64,000 nucleotides of DNA. Origin: Acidimicrobiaceae bacterium RAAP-2 (GTDB taxonomy: Bacteria > Actinomycetota > Acidimicrobiia > Acidimicrobiales > RAAP-2). Numbering within the stretch: position 1 is the first letter of the stretch; every line of letters begins with the position of its first letter. Below are positions 1 through 7,814 of this stretch, piece after piece. A program made the position numbers and the translations under genes. The stretch lies in assembly GCA_001443545.1 (NCBI GenBank), contig LMAD01000004.1, positions 1 through 64,000 of the forward strand, in the 5' to 3' direction. The notes beneath the pieces are model-generated. The model worked only from the letters and a program-made list of their open reading frames with translations, was not told the DNA's origin and ran no database searches.

Positions 1-1
1 A

Positions 2-17
2 TGTTTCACGTGAAACA
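2..17. other. parS site 1
   Basis: Exact 16-bp palindrome TGTTTCACGTGAAACA, the conserved bacterial ParB binding site. It is the leftmost of five. Confidence 0.95.
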
Positions 18-142
18 TCGATGAGCGGCGGCGCGGAACACGACGTCGACTCATCACCTCTCGTCATAAAGTCCGAATTATACCTGAAATACTGGGGATT
101 ACACGGGAGCGCGTGAGTATCCCGTCCCCGGAATCACCAAGA

Positions 143-158
143 TGTTTCACGTGAAACA
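143..158. other. parS site 2
   Basis: Exact 16-bp parS palindrome, 141 bp from the first site. Confidence 0.95.
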
Positions 159-391
159 CTCGCGGAGACCTTGGCTAACTATGAGAAACGGCTCCGATGA
201 GCTCGACGAAGCGGAGCTGATACTGGGTAGTTTTCTACCACGGCCACTCAACGTCCGCATCGAAACAACGGAACTGATCTCTTGTTCAAGTATGACTTCT
301 CCACCTGTACGAAGGCAGATACTGGTTCGACACAAATCATCATCCGGTTCGTCGATTGCAGAGGAGAGGGTTTCGGTCGTGATCCAGACAA

Positions 392-480
392 TCTCGCGAA
401 ACGAGTGCGGCTTCCGGGTTGTGAAGTAGGGGACTCGCTGCGGTCGGATTGCCAGCATCAGAGCACCTCGTAGGCCCACT
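392..480. repeat. imperfect direct repeat, copy A
   Basis: This stretch aligns with 767-856. The best part is 433-455 against 809-831, with 21 of 23 bases identical, both ending in CGGATTGCCAG. Similarity continues more weakly on both sides with one small indel. No gene is seen in either copy. Confidence 0.5.
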
Positions 481-725
481 CACCGCCCCGGTACGAACAC
501 CATTCTCTTCTGAAGGTGGCCCGAAGATCACCATCCTTTCGACCAGGGTGGTCAATATGCTCTACGTGCTGGTCACAGCCATCTCAGAGACGTGGCTACT
601 ATCGGTCGTGGTAGTTACTAGGCCCGAATGCCCAACCTTCCCTGCGAATGAGCTTCACTCTGGCTAAATTGAGCCCCGCGATGCAGATTAGGAACCACTG
701 ATCGAGAACGCTTCGCACTGCGAGC

Positions 726-895
726 CCGCATTCCCCAAAAGTGGGTATCCGTCTGGATGCAGTAGATCTCGCTAAGACGCTTGCAACCGCTGGGCTGTGG
801 GACCGAAGACTCGCGGCGGCCGGATTGCCAGTAGCGGGGTACCTTGTGGGCACTTTTACTGTACTGAGACGGATACCGCTTTTCCCCAAGTGCGG
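726..895. repeat. copy B of the repeat, bounded by inverted arms
   Basis: The ends, 726-755 and 866-895, are imperfect inverted repeats sharing GACGGATACC and a TTCCCC/TTTT block. The middle (767-856) is a diverged copy of 392-480. The 170-bp unit could be a degenerate MITE-like element or a structured non-coding unit. It has no coding capacity that I can support. Confidence 0.45.
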
Positions 896-1030
896 AGATG
901 TGGCGAGACGGATCGAACTTGATCGTCGATTCCACATCACTTCTGCCTGTGATCGATCACCACCACGTCAGCCCAAGTGTCGAGAGTGACAGTGATTCGT
1001 TACGACACTGATCTCATGGTCGATTCGGGA

Positions 1031-1046
1031 TGTTTCACGTGAAACA
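1031..1046. other. parS site 3
   Basis: Exact 16-bp parS palindrome. The ten bases before it (GATTCGGGA context) are shared with site 4. Confidence 0.95.
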
Positions 1047-1133
1047 CTCGATTCTGGTACCTCGCGTCCGATACATCAGAGTTGATCTTCGAAGCAGGGA
1101 CTACCTACTCTCAATCCTGAGGCCGATTCGGGA

Positions 1134-1149
1134 TGTTTCACGTGAAACA
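1134..1149. other. parS site 4
   Basis: Exact 16-bp parS palindrome, preceded by the same GATTCGGGA as site 3, so the pair probably arose by duplication. Confidence 0.95.
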
Positions 1150-1607
1150 CCAGGGCCGGAGAATTCCCGCGGTTCTCCCTCATTCAGGCGGACTCATTGC
1201 CTTTCTTGAATCACCGGTTGAAGACTCAACGATTGAGGAAGGACCTCCGCGACGGAGGCAGGTTGATACTGGATGGACCATTCTTCCCGAGCTCACAGTG
1301 ACCACCCACGTTGATGACCTGCTCCATCTCTCAGACGACATTTTCTCGTCTCCACGGAACGTGGCCAGACGCGAGACCATTAATCCCGAACGGACCATCC
1401 CTTGGCCAAACCAGGAGGAAGTCAGGTATTTACTCACGTAGTGCTTCTAACGAGGGTTAATTCAAGGAGTATCTCGCCTGACGGTCGACCTTGGGCCAAA
1501 CCGTAACGAGGGTTTCCTTCTTGCGCACTGCCGCCTCGGGCCAAGAAACCGACAAATCCAGCCGGCGAATTCCATTGACTGAGAAACGGTAATCCACATG
1601 ATCGTGT

Positions 1608-1623
1608 TGTTTCACGTGAAACA
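1608..1623. other. parS site 5
   Basis: Exact 16-bp parS palindrome, about 50 bp beyond the 3' end of rsmG. Confidence 0.95.
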
Positions 1624-1672
1624 TTGTGAGGGTTGACGAATACGCCAAGGTTTGGCCGATCGTCATGATTCG

Positions 1673-2290
1673 TTAAAAGAGTGGGGTCTTTCCTGGTATG
1701 CCAATTGACCGCGGAAATCGTAGGGGAGTGGCGCGTACCTTCTCGATGAGCTGGAATCCCGCCCTCTTCCGATACGACCCCCGCGACTGCAATCCAAGTT
1801 CATTGAGGCCTTTGGCGCTCCAGCGATTTGGACTCGATGGGGGCTCTGAGACGATCAGGAGACCGCCGACCTCAAGGAAGCGAACCGCACACTCCGCTGT
1901 CACAGCGGGGGAACCAAACGAACGAGCAGTCACAAGATCGAATTTTGAATCGGACCGCGTTTCTCGTGCGAGGACTTCAGCGCGACCCCGCCAGACACTT
2001 CCGCCAGATGGGACATCCTCCCACTGGAGAACCTCAAGTATGAAGTTCGTTCGCTTCTCCATCGAATCCAAGAAAACGATTGGTCGTTCCCAAGTGTCCA
2101 ACAACACCAAACCAGGAAGGCCGCCGCCACTACCGAGGTCCAGGACATTCGCTGGCGGACTACTTCGGTGGGCTTCCCAGGCCTCGATAAAACCGATGGC
2201 GTGCTCGATCTGTGGTTCGATGGCCCCTGGTCCTAAAAAGCCCCGCGCCCTCGATTCCTCGAGGGCGCGGGATAACCAATGTGATGTCAC
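1673..2290 (-). CDS. rsmG: 16S rRNA (guanine-527-N7) methyltransferase RsmG (GidB)
   Basis: Methylates N7 of G527 in 16S rRNA using S-adenosylmethionine. The SAM loop DLGSGGGLPG is at residues 51-60, and the FLGPG segment before it is typical of the actinobacterial family. Its 205 residues are a normal length. It is last in the leftward rpmH-rnpA-yidD-yidC-jag-rsmG series and starts 8 bp after jag ends. A strong terminator-like hairpin lies inside its first 20 codons. The start is kept upstream of that hairpin because the conserved LGPG segment comes right after it and no later start precedes that segment. Confidence 0.93.
   Translation of the reverse strand: MTSHWLSRALEESRARGFLGPGAIEPQIEHAIGFIEAWEAHRSSPPANVLDLGSGGGLPGLVLLDTWERPIVFLDSMEKRTNFILEVLQWEDVPSGGSVWRGRAEVLARETRSDSKFDLVTARSFGSPAVTAECAVRFLEVGGLLIVSEPPSSPNRWSAKGLNELGLQSRGSYRKRAGFQLIEKVRATPLRFPRSIGIPGKTPLF
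2234..2271 (-). terminator. Rho-independent terminator-like hairpin inside the rsmG 5' coding region
   Basis: Read on the minus strand, a perfect 13-bp GC-rich stem (2242-2254 with 2259-2271) and a 4-nt loop are followed by CTTTTTA. That is a textbook intrinsic terminator layout, but it lies about 20 to 55 nt into rsmG. It could attenuate transcription from the upstream operon into rsmG. Confidence 0.6.
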
Positions 2291-2298
2291 GAGAACGA

Positions 2299-3219
2299 CT
2301 ACGCCGGCGCAATCACCACGAAACGACGGGGCTCTTCGCCCTCGGAACGAGTAACGACCGTGTCGAGGTTACTCAATGCATCGTGAACGGCCTTCCGATC
2401 CGCCGCTGACATCGGTTCGAGAGCTCGCTCCTCGTTAGTCTCAATTACTTCCTGCGCAACCTTTTCGGCAAAGCGCCCAAGGGCCGCAACGCGGCGCTCA
2501 CGGTACTGCGCTACATCAACGAGGATCCGGTCCGTTCGACTTGGGCTCTTCGCCTGCACCACCGTACGCGTTACTTCTTGGAGTGCTTGGAGCGTCATTC
2601 CTCTCGGCCCAACGAGAATTCCAAGTTCTGTCGGTGGATTCGCATTCACCGCCAATTCGACTGTCTCCTCGTCCAACTCACTCACCGACACGTCGGCGGT
2701 GATCCCCATTGATGCGAGGAGTCCTACGAGGAACTCCTTCGCGATTGCACCCTGCTCGGCTAGAGAGATTCCCTCGGCCACTGTGTCCTCCTTCGTCGGA
2801 CTCTTCTCGACCCGTGGGGCCCCTTTATCTTTATTCGGCTTCTTGGGGTGATTCTCCCCGTGACTATCCTTTTCCTTCTTTTCCTTTGGCGCACCGTCTC
2901 GGTTGGAGCCAGACTGCCCAGCTGCCTTGCGTCCTGGTGCATCCGCACTCTTCGGACCCCGATGTTTGTCGCCCCGCGGCGCGGTACCGTTCGAACGATC
3001 CTCGCGACCACCACCTGAACGACGGGTCCGCTTTGGCCGTGGACCAGTCGGACGAACGCGGGCACGAACGCGGGCCTCGCCCTTCACCCGACCAAATAAT
3101 CCCGTCTTCGGCTCCTCAAGGATTTCGACTTCGGCATCATCTTTGTTCACCCCGAGGTGGGCGAGTGCTCTGCTTGTTGCCTCGTCAATTGATTTGCCAG
3201 TTGTTTCTACCCAATCCAT
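2299..3219 (-). CDS. jag: Jag/KhpB RNA-binding protein
   Basis: Cytoplasmic RNA-binding protein that in other bacteria works beside YidC and in cell-wall/division control. An N-terminal Jag domain (about residues 1-52) is followed by a long Arg/Lys/Gly-rich low-complexity linker (about 55-150). A KH domain (about 160-225, with a GPRGMTL loop) and a C-terminal R3H domain (about 228-303) complete the 306 residues. The gene starts at an ATG 3 bp after yidC. The charged linker is longer than in many homologues. Confidence 0.93.
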   Translation of the reverse strand: MDWVETTGKSIDEATSRALAHLGVNKDDAEVEILEEPKTGLFGRVKGEARVRARVRPTGPRPKRTRRSGGGREDRSNGTAPRGDKHRGPKSADAPGRKAAGQSGSNRDGAPKEKKEKDSHGENHPKKPNKDKGAPRVEKSPTKEDTVAEGISLAEQGAIAKEFLVGLLASMGITADVSVSELDEETVELAVNANPPTELGILVGPRGMTLQALQEVTRTVVQAKSPSRTDRILVDVAQYRERRVAALGRFAEKVAQEVIETNEERALEPMSAADRKAVHDALSNLDTVVTRSEGEEPRRFVVIAPA

Positions 3220-3222
3220 GGG

Positions 3223-4155
3223 TTAACGCGCCTTTCTCTTTCGCTTCGATCGTGAACGAGTCTGCTGCTGGGGCTTGATAGTTGAAGGTTTTGATTCCAC
3301 GGCCTCGGACTTCGGCTTTGGCTCTTTGGCTTCGATTGTCCCCGTCGCCGGAATCGACCGCTCCTTCTCCTTGTTGGGATTTGACACTCCCGCTCGGAAC
3401 ATCAGATCTTGGGTGATGATTCGAATGATCGTGGACACGATCATGTAGAGGACCACAGCCGCTGGGATCACGATATAGAAGTACGCGAAGAAGATTGGCA
3501 GAAAGCGCTGGAGCATCTGCTGCTGACTCGGCATCGCCTGACCGGTCTTCTTGCTTCGATTGTTCATCTGGGCCATCTGGAAGTACTGCAACCCGACGGC
3601 AAGTGCCACTAACACGAAGAAGGGGATTGTCGCCGCCACCGATGAGTGGTGGCTAAACGGCTTGAGGTTCAGGTCCATCCCGAAGGCGTTGATCTGGCCG
3701 TGGGACGCAATCAGATTGTGATACATCTTCGACGACGTCGGGATATACCGTGGCTGAACAACGCCGGCCGGCGTGACATTTGTCAGACCCCGAATAACAC
3801 TATACAAAATAAACAGAAATGGCGCTTGGAGCAGGACGGGGAGGCAACCGCCTACTGGATTTGCTCCCTCCTCCCGATAGAGCCGCATCAGCTCTTCGTT
3901 GAGGATCTGTCGGTTCTCCGCACCCTTGTACTTCTGCTGCAGTTTCTTGATTTCGGGCTGCAGTTTCTGCATCGCCATCATGGATTTGGTGCTCTTGACC
4001 GTGAAGGGGGTCAATGCCCCCATGATGACAATCGTCAAGAGAGCAATGGCGACGGCGTAGTTGGGGATAAGACCATAGAGAAAGGCCAGAATCCATCCAA
4101 AGAGGTGGAAGATTGGTTGGAATAGCGCGCCAATCGAGTGCTTAATGGATGCCAT
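3223..4155 (-). CDS. yidC: membrane protein insertase YidC/Oxa1
   Basis: Inserts proteins into the cytoplasmic membrane, alone or with SecYEG. The N-terminal hydrophobic segments (about residues 10-50) are followed by a cytoplasmic loop rich in charged residues (TKSMMAMQKLQPEIKKLQQ). A conserved GGCLPVLLQAPF membrane segment, further helices and a very basic tail ending RSKRKRKAR come next. The 310 residues are typical for actinobacteria, which lack the large periplasmic domain. Its ATG overlaps the yidD stop codon by one base, indicating translational coupling. Confidence 0.95.
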   Translation of the reverse strand: MASIKHSIGALFQPIFHLFGWILAFLYGLIPNYAVAIALLTIVIMGALTPFTVKSTKSMMAMQKLQPEIKKLQQKYKGAENRQILNEELMRLYREEGANPVGGCLPVLLQAPFLFILYSVIRGLTNVTPAGVVQPRYIPTSSKMYHNLIASHGQINAFGMDLNLKPFSHHSSVAATIPFFVLVALAVGLQYFQMAQMNNRSKKTGQAMPSQQQMLQRFLPIFFAYFYIVIPAAVVLYMIVSTIIRIITQDLMFRAGVSNPNKEKERSIPATGTIEAKEPKPKSEAVESKPSTIKPQQQTRSRSKRKRKAR

Positions 4156-4460
4156 TACTTCGGACTCCTTGTCTTGCGCCGTGATTCAGGAACGAGGTCA
4201 ACACCGTGGGGACCGAGGGGGCGACACCGACTGACTCGTCGAATTGCCAGCCCCGTTCCACGAATCGCCCCGTGCTCCGCAATCGCCTCGAGGGCATAGT
4301 TTGAACATGATGGATAGAAACGGCACGGCGACGGTCGTCCGGAGGTGAATTTCTGGTAGAACGCGATCACGCGCAGAAGTGCTTTGGCGCCTACTCCACA
4401 GCTATTTGAGGACGTGGGCTCGGTCGAGTGCTTCGCGAAGGTGGGTTCTGAGTTCGTCAT
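4155..4460 (-). CDS. yidD: membrane protein insertion efficiency factor YidD
   Basis: Small factor that helps YidC-dependent insertion. The family signature is present: FYQKFTSGRPSPCRFYPSCSNYALEA with its cysteines, then a basic GLAIRRVSRCRPL segment. The gene overlaps the end of rnpA by 59 bp with either candidate start. The ATG at 4460, with AGGAAA upstream, is preferred; a second in-frame ATG at 4481 would add seven residues. Confidence 0.9.
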   Translation of the reverse strand: MTNSEPTFAKHSTEPTSSNSCGVGAKALLRVIAFYQKFTSGRPSPCRFYPSCSNYALEAIAEHGAIRGTGLAIRRVSRCRPLGPHGVDLVPESRRKTRSPK

Positions 4461-4734
4461 AGGAAAGGTTTCCTGTCTCATTTCCGCATCTGATCAGGTA
4501 TGTACCAGATTGGATGGAAGGTAGAAATTCGTCGAACAACGAGCGGAGACGGCGACGGATGTGGTTTCGCACAACCGCATTGCCGACTTTTCGACTGATT
4601 GCGTAGGCCACGGCAACGCCGCAACCACCAGGCTCGTCGTCAACGAATACCGCACGCAATGGTCCACTTCGTCCCCGCGAATCCGGGTTGGTAAACCGTG
4701 CAAATTGCCGTCGGGTTCGAACCCGATCGGGCAT
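4402..4734 (-). CDS. rnpA: ribonuclease P protein component
   Basis: Protein subunit of RNase P, which matures the 5' ends of tRNAs. The RNR signature appears as AYAISRKVGNAVVRNHIRRRLR. It has about 110 residues, normal for the family. The ATG at 4732-4734 lies just after the rpmH stop codon; the in-frame TTG immediately before it (4735-4737) is an alternative start. The pairing of rpmH and rnpA is near universal in bacteria. Confidence 0.93.
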   Translation of the reverse strand: MPDRVRTRRQFARFTNPDSRGRSGPLRAVFVDDEPGGCGVAVAYAISRKVGNAVVRNHIRRRLRSLFDEFLPSIQSGTYLIRCGNETGNLSYDELRTHLREALDRAHVLK

Positions 4735-4737
4735 CAA

Positions 4738-4872
4738 TCACACCGTCAATGAGTGGCGACCTTTGTCGCGTCGAGACTTAAGCACGGATCGACCGGCGCG
4801 TGTACGCATGCGCGATCGAAAACCATGTGTTTTAGCCCGCTTACGTTTATTAGGTTGATACGTCCGCTTCAC
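4738..4872 (-). CDS. rpmH: 50S ribosomal protein L34
   Basis: A 44-residue basic protein of the large ribosomal subunit. The translation begins VKRTYQPNKRKRAKTHGF and ends GRHSLTV, matching L34 along its length. It starts with GTG at 4870-4872, preceded by GAAGAGG with a 5-nt spacer. Its TGA directly precedes the rnpA start. It is the first gene of the leftward operon, divergent from dnaA, with a shared regulatory region at 4873-5075. Confidence 0.95.
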   Translation of the reverse strand: MKRTYQPNKRKRAKTHGFRSRMRTRAGRSVLKSRRDKGRHSLTV

Positions 4873-5075
4873 AGAAACCTCTTCTCACGATGTCACAGCC
4901 GCTTCGCAGCACCCCCCTGGGGGGTGGCGAGCGACAGCGTTGGCAATCTTACCGCACCGACCAGTCCAACTCCCAACCCACCATCGACGGTGTAACGTAA
5001 CTGACCCAGGGACAAACCACGAGCACGCGGTGTCACCCTGTGGATAATGTCGATGTCGACTTGTGGAGGAACGCT
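4873..5075. promoter_or_regulatory. divergent rpmH/dnaA regulatory region
   Basis: This 203-bp spacer must hold promoters for the leftward rpmH operon and for dnaA. A CCCCCC/GGGGGG inverted repeat is visible near 4914-4926. A DnaA box is at 5039-5047. I cannot assign -35/-10 elements with confidence. Confidence 0.6.
5039..5047 (-). promoter_or_regulatory. DnaA box in the dnaA leader
   Basis: The plus strand reads TGTGGATAA, the exact reverse complement of the consensus DnaA box TTATCCACA. It ends 28 bp before the GTG chosen as the dnaA start, a position that fits DnaA autoregulation. Confidence 0.8.
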
Positions 5076-6449
5076 GTGGCGAATGGGGATGACATCTGGT
5101 CAGCGCTACGTGAGTCCATACGGAGTAATGCCTCTGAGGCTGTCTGGTCCGCCGGATTGAACACACTTCGCCTTGTGGATTACCGCGACGGTGAGTTGAT
5201 TATCGGTGCACCAAATCAAATTCAACTCCAGCGCGTTCAACAGCGATACCTCTCACTCATTATCGATCAAGCACGTCAAATCGTGGGTGAGGATGTTCGG
5301 GTTTCGCTAACCATTAGCGATCAATCAATCGCCACCTTCGACGATGATGTCGCTTCCGGTCTCGCATCATCATCACCGTCGTCTCCCTCACCGTTCGCGC
5401 CGAGCATCGATCGGCCTGCTCGTCTCGATCCACGAATGACATTTGATTCCTTCGTACCTGGATCATCGAATCGACTCGCTTTCGCGGCGGCGCAATCAGT
5501 GGCTGAAACACCTGGTCGTGCCTATAACCCGTTGATGATCTATGGCAATTCCGGACTTGGTAAGACGCACCTGCTGCACGCCATTGGTAACTACGTCCAC
5601 GAAAACTATCCCGGTCGCAAAGTTCTCTACGTGTCCACCGAGACCTTCTTGAACGACTTCATTCGCGCAATTCAGACACGGACCCAACTCGCCTTGCATG
5701 AGCGATACCGCGAGAATGACGTGTTGCTCATCGACGACATCCAGTTCATGGAGACGCGCGGTGAGACCTTCCACGAGGAGATCTTTCACACTTACAACGC
5801 CCTGCATGGTGAGGGTAAGCAAATTGTTCTCACGTCGGATCGCTCACCGAGAGACTTGGCTGGTATTCAAGAGCGCTTCCGGAGTCGTTTGCTCCAAGGA
5901 CTCGTCACCGAGATCGATCAACCAGACCTTGAGACCCGAATCGCGATACTCCACTCCAAGGCGGAGGGGGAGGGGGTTGAGTTACCCCGTGACGTCGCTG
6001 AGTGGATCGCCCATCGGGTGCGAGACAATATTCGCGAACTCGAAGGATCGGTCACCATGCTGCGAGCCTTCGCGAATCTGCGCCAGGAACCGATTTCCCT
6101 CGACCTCGCCAAAAGCCACCTCACCAACCTCGGCCATGAACAAGTCACCCTAAAACCCGAAACGATTCTCGAAGTCGTATCTGGCTACTACGGCCTGTCT
6201 GTGAGTGACATTCGTGGTTCAAAGCGGTTGCGCCCCCTTGTCCACGCACGACACGTTGCGATGTACCTGATCCGCGAGCTGCTGAATAACTATTCCTACC
6301 CGATGATCGCCCGGATCTTCGATGGACGGAACCACACCACGGTGATCAGTGGGGTGGAGAAAATCAAGGAACAGTTGCCAGTTAACGGTGATTTGTTAGC
6401 CGAGATCAACCACCTCAAACGTCGCCTCCAAGGGGAGGGGTTCGAATAG
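5076..6449 (+). CDS. dnaA: chromosomal replication initiator protein DnaA
   Basis: AAA+ ATPase that binds DnaA boxes, melts oriC and loads the helicase. Visible parts are the N-terminal domain I (IWSALRESI...), a Ser/Pro-rich linker, Walker A GNSGLGKTHLL, Walker B VLLIDDIQF, and the C-terminal DNA-binding signature DGRNHTTVISGVEKI. The GTG at 5076 is chosen because GGAGGA lies 5 bp upstream. The earlier in-frame GTG at 5040 overlaps the DnaA box and has no visible ribosome binding site. This start gives 457 residues. Confidence 0.95.
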   Translation: MANGDDIWSALRESIRSNASEAVWSAGLNTLRLVDYRDGELIIGAPNQIQLQRVQQRYLSLIIDQARQIVGEDVRVSLTISDQSIATFDDDVASGLASSSPSSPSPFAPSIDRPARLDPRMTFDSFVPGSSNRLAFAAAQSVAETPGRAYNPLMIYGNSGLGKTHLLHAIGNYVHENYPGRKVLYVSTETFLNDFIRAIQTRTQLALHERYRENDVLLIDDIQFMETRGETFHEEIFHTYNALHGEGKQIVLTSDRSPRDLAGIQERFRSRLLQGLVTEIDQPDLETRIAILHSKAEGEGVELPRDVAEWIAHRVRDNIRELEGSVTMLRAFANLRQEPISLDLAKSHLTNLGHEQVTLKPETILEVVSGYYGLSVSDIRGSKRLRPLVHARHVAMYLIRELLNNYSYPMIARIFDGRNHTTVISGVEKIKEQLPVNGDLLAEINHLKRRLQGEGFE

Positions 6450-6699
6450 GTTTGTGAACAAGGTGGGTACATCGTTGTTGGTTCCTCGATCACAACTCAT
6501 GGGAAATCAACATCACTTGAATCTTGAAGCAGGGGACTTGAAGCAAATATTGACAGTGTTGTTGAAAATCCCTGGTGTCCGTTCCAACTAACAACCAGGA
6601 GTTTCGAGGAGTAATCCACATTTCCACAGCCCTACTACTACCAAGCACTCCTACCATTGAACAACCCACATAACCTCAGTAGTCAAGGAAAGGCAGTCC
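6450..6699. other. probable chromosomal origin oriC (dnaA-dnaN spacer)
   Basis: A 250-bp spacer that is clearly richer in A+T than its surroundings, lying between dnaA and dnaN where actinobacterial origins usually sit. Near-consensus DnaA boxes are TTGTTCACA (complement of 6453-6461) and TAATCCACA (6612-6620). Weaker matches lie at 6620-6628. The boxes are few and degenerate, so the exact limits are uncertain. Confidence 0.6.
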
Positions 6700-7800
6700 A
6701 TGAAGTTCAAATCTGAACGCGACATCCTGGTCGAGGCGCTGAGTAGTGCCAGTCGTGTCGTGGCCACCAGGCTCGTCGGCGCGACGTCAGGTGTGTTGTT
6801 GACGTTGACGGGCAACCACCTCGTGGTAACTGGGACAGACCTTGACATCACGGTCCGAACAATGGTTGACGTAATTGGTCTCGAGGACGGATCGGTCGTC
6901 GTCCCCGCGCGGTTAATTGTCGACGCCGTTCGTTCACTCGAAGCTGGGGCGGTAACCGTTGACGGAGGGGACGAAACCGTTGAGGTCTCGCTCGGTCGAG
7001 CGAAATTCTCACTGCGAAGTTTCGCGGTCATCGATTATCCGAAACTCCCCCCGATTACGGGTGCGTTGATATCGATCGCCGCGAGTGACCTTATCCAAGG
7101 TATTAATCAGGTTGTTCGAGCGGCGGCGACCGACGATGCTCGACCCCTACTCACCGGTGTGTTGTTCACCAGCGATAACGATGCACTACGACTTATCGCC
7201 ACCGATTCATATCGACTGGCCGTCCGCGACGTCCCTGGGGTTTCGACGATTGGAGCCAACCACGACGTGCTGGTCCCAGCACGGGCACTTCAAGAACTCC
7301 AACGCGCGGCGTCCTCGCTCCCCGACGACGCCGAAATTGGTGTCACGCTCACGAGCGCCGAGATCTCCTTCGTCGTCGGGCACACCAATATTGCATCACG
7401 CCTGATCGAAGGTAATTACCCGTCGGTGCTCCAACTGATTCCCGCGAGCTACCCGAATCAGTTGCGCGTTGCGAAAGACACCTTGCTCACTTCGCTCAAG
7501 CGCGCCAAACTTCTAGCGAAAGACTCGACGTCATCGGTGCGTCTCATGGTCAAGGATCGAATGGTGGAGATTCGCACCCAGAGTCAAGATACCGGCGACG
7601 TCGAAGACAACGTCGACGCAGATTATGTCGGGGAAGATTTGACGATTGCGTTCAATCCGAACTTTCTGATTGACGGTATCGAGGCGGTTCCTGGAGATGA
7701 AGTCGTGCTCGAGATGTCCGACTCGGTTCGACCCGCGATGGTTCACGGGGTTGACGACGTACGGTTCAGGTATCTCTTGATGCCCGTGCGCGTTCAGTAG
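6700..7800 (+). CDS. dnaN: DNA polymerase III subunit beta (sliding clamp)
   Basis: Ring-shaped clamp that tethers DNA polymerase III to DNA. At 366 residues it is the normal size for three clamp folds. It begins MKFKSERDILVEAL and ends YLLMPVRVQ, matching the canonical MP(V/M)R C-terminus that forms the partner-binding pocket. The ATG at 6700 follows AAGGAAAGG. It is the second gene of the dnaA-dnaN-recF block. Confidence 0.97.
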   Translation: MKFKSERDILVEALSSASRVVATRLVGATSGVLLTLTGNHLVVTGTDLDITVRTMVDVIGLEDGSVVVPARLIVDAVRSLEAGAVTVDGGDETVEVSLGRAKFSLRSFAVIDYPKLPPITGALISIAASDLIQGINQVVRAAATDDARPLLTGVLFTSDNDALRLIATDSYRLAVRDVPGVSTIGANHDVLVPARALQELQRAASSLPDDAEIGVTLTSAEISFVVGHTNIASRLIEGNYPSVLQLIPASYPNQLRVAKDTLLTSLKRAKLLAKDSTSSVRLMVKDRMVEIRTQSQDTGDVEDNVDADYVGEDLTIAFNPNFLIDGIEAVPGDEVVLEMSDSVRPAMVHGVDDVRFRYLLMPVRVQ

Positions 7801-7814
7801 CGAACCGCATCCTC

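Larger units (their letters stand above)
1..1672. other. long non-coding parS-bearing segment
   Basis: No open frame here has a convincing start, ribosome binding site or recognisable protein. The segment instead carries five exact copies of the ParB target TGTTTCACGTGAAACA and imperfect repeats, described separately. It lies beyond the end of rsmG, where many actinobacteria have parA and parB; those genes must lie left of the window or elsewhere. It most likely serves as the centromere-like ParB loading region of the chromosome. Confidence 0.75.
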
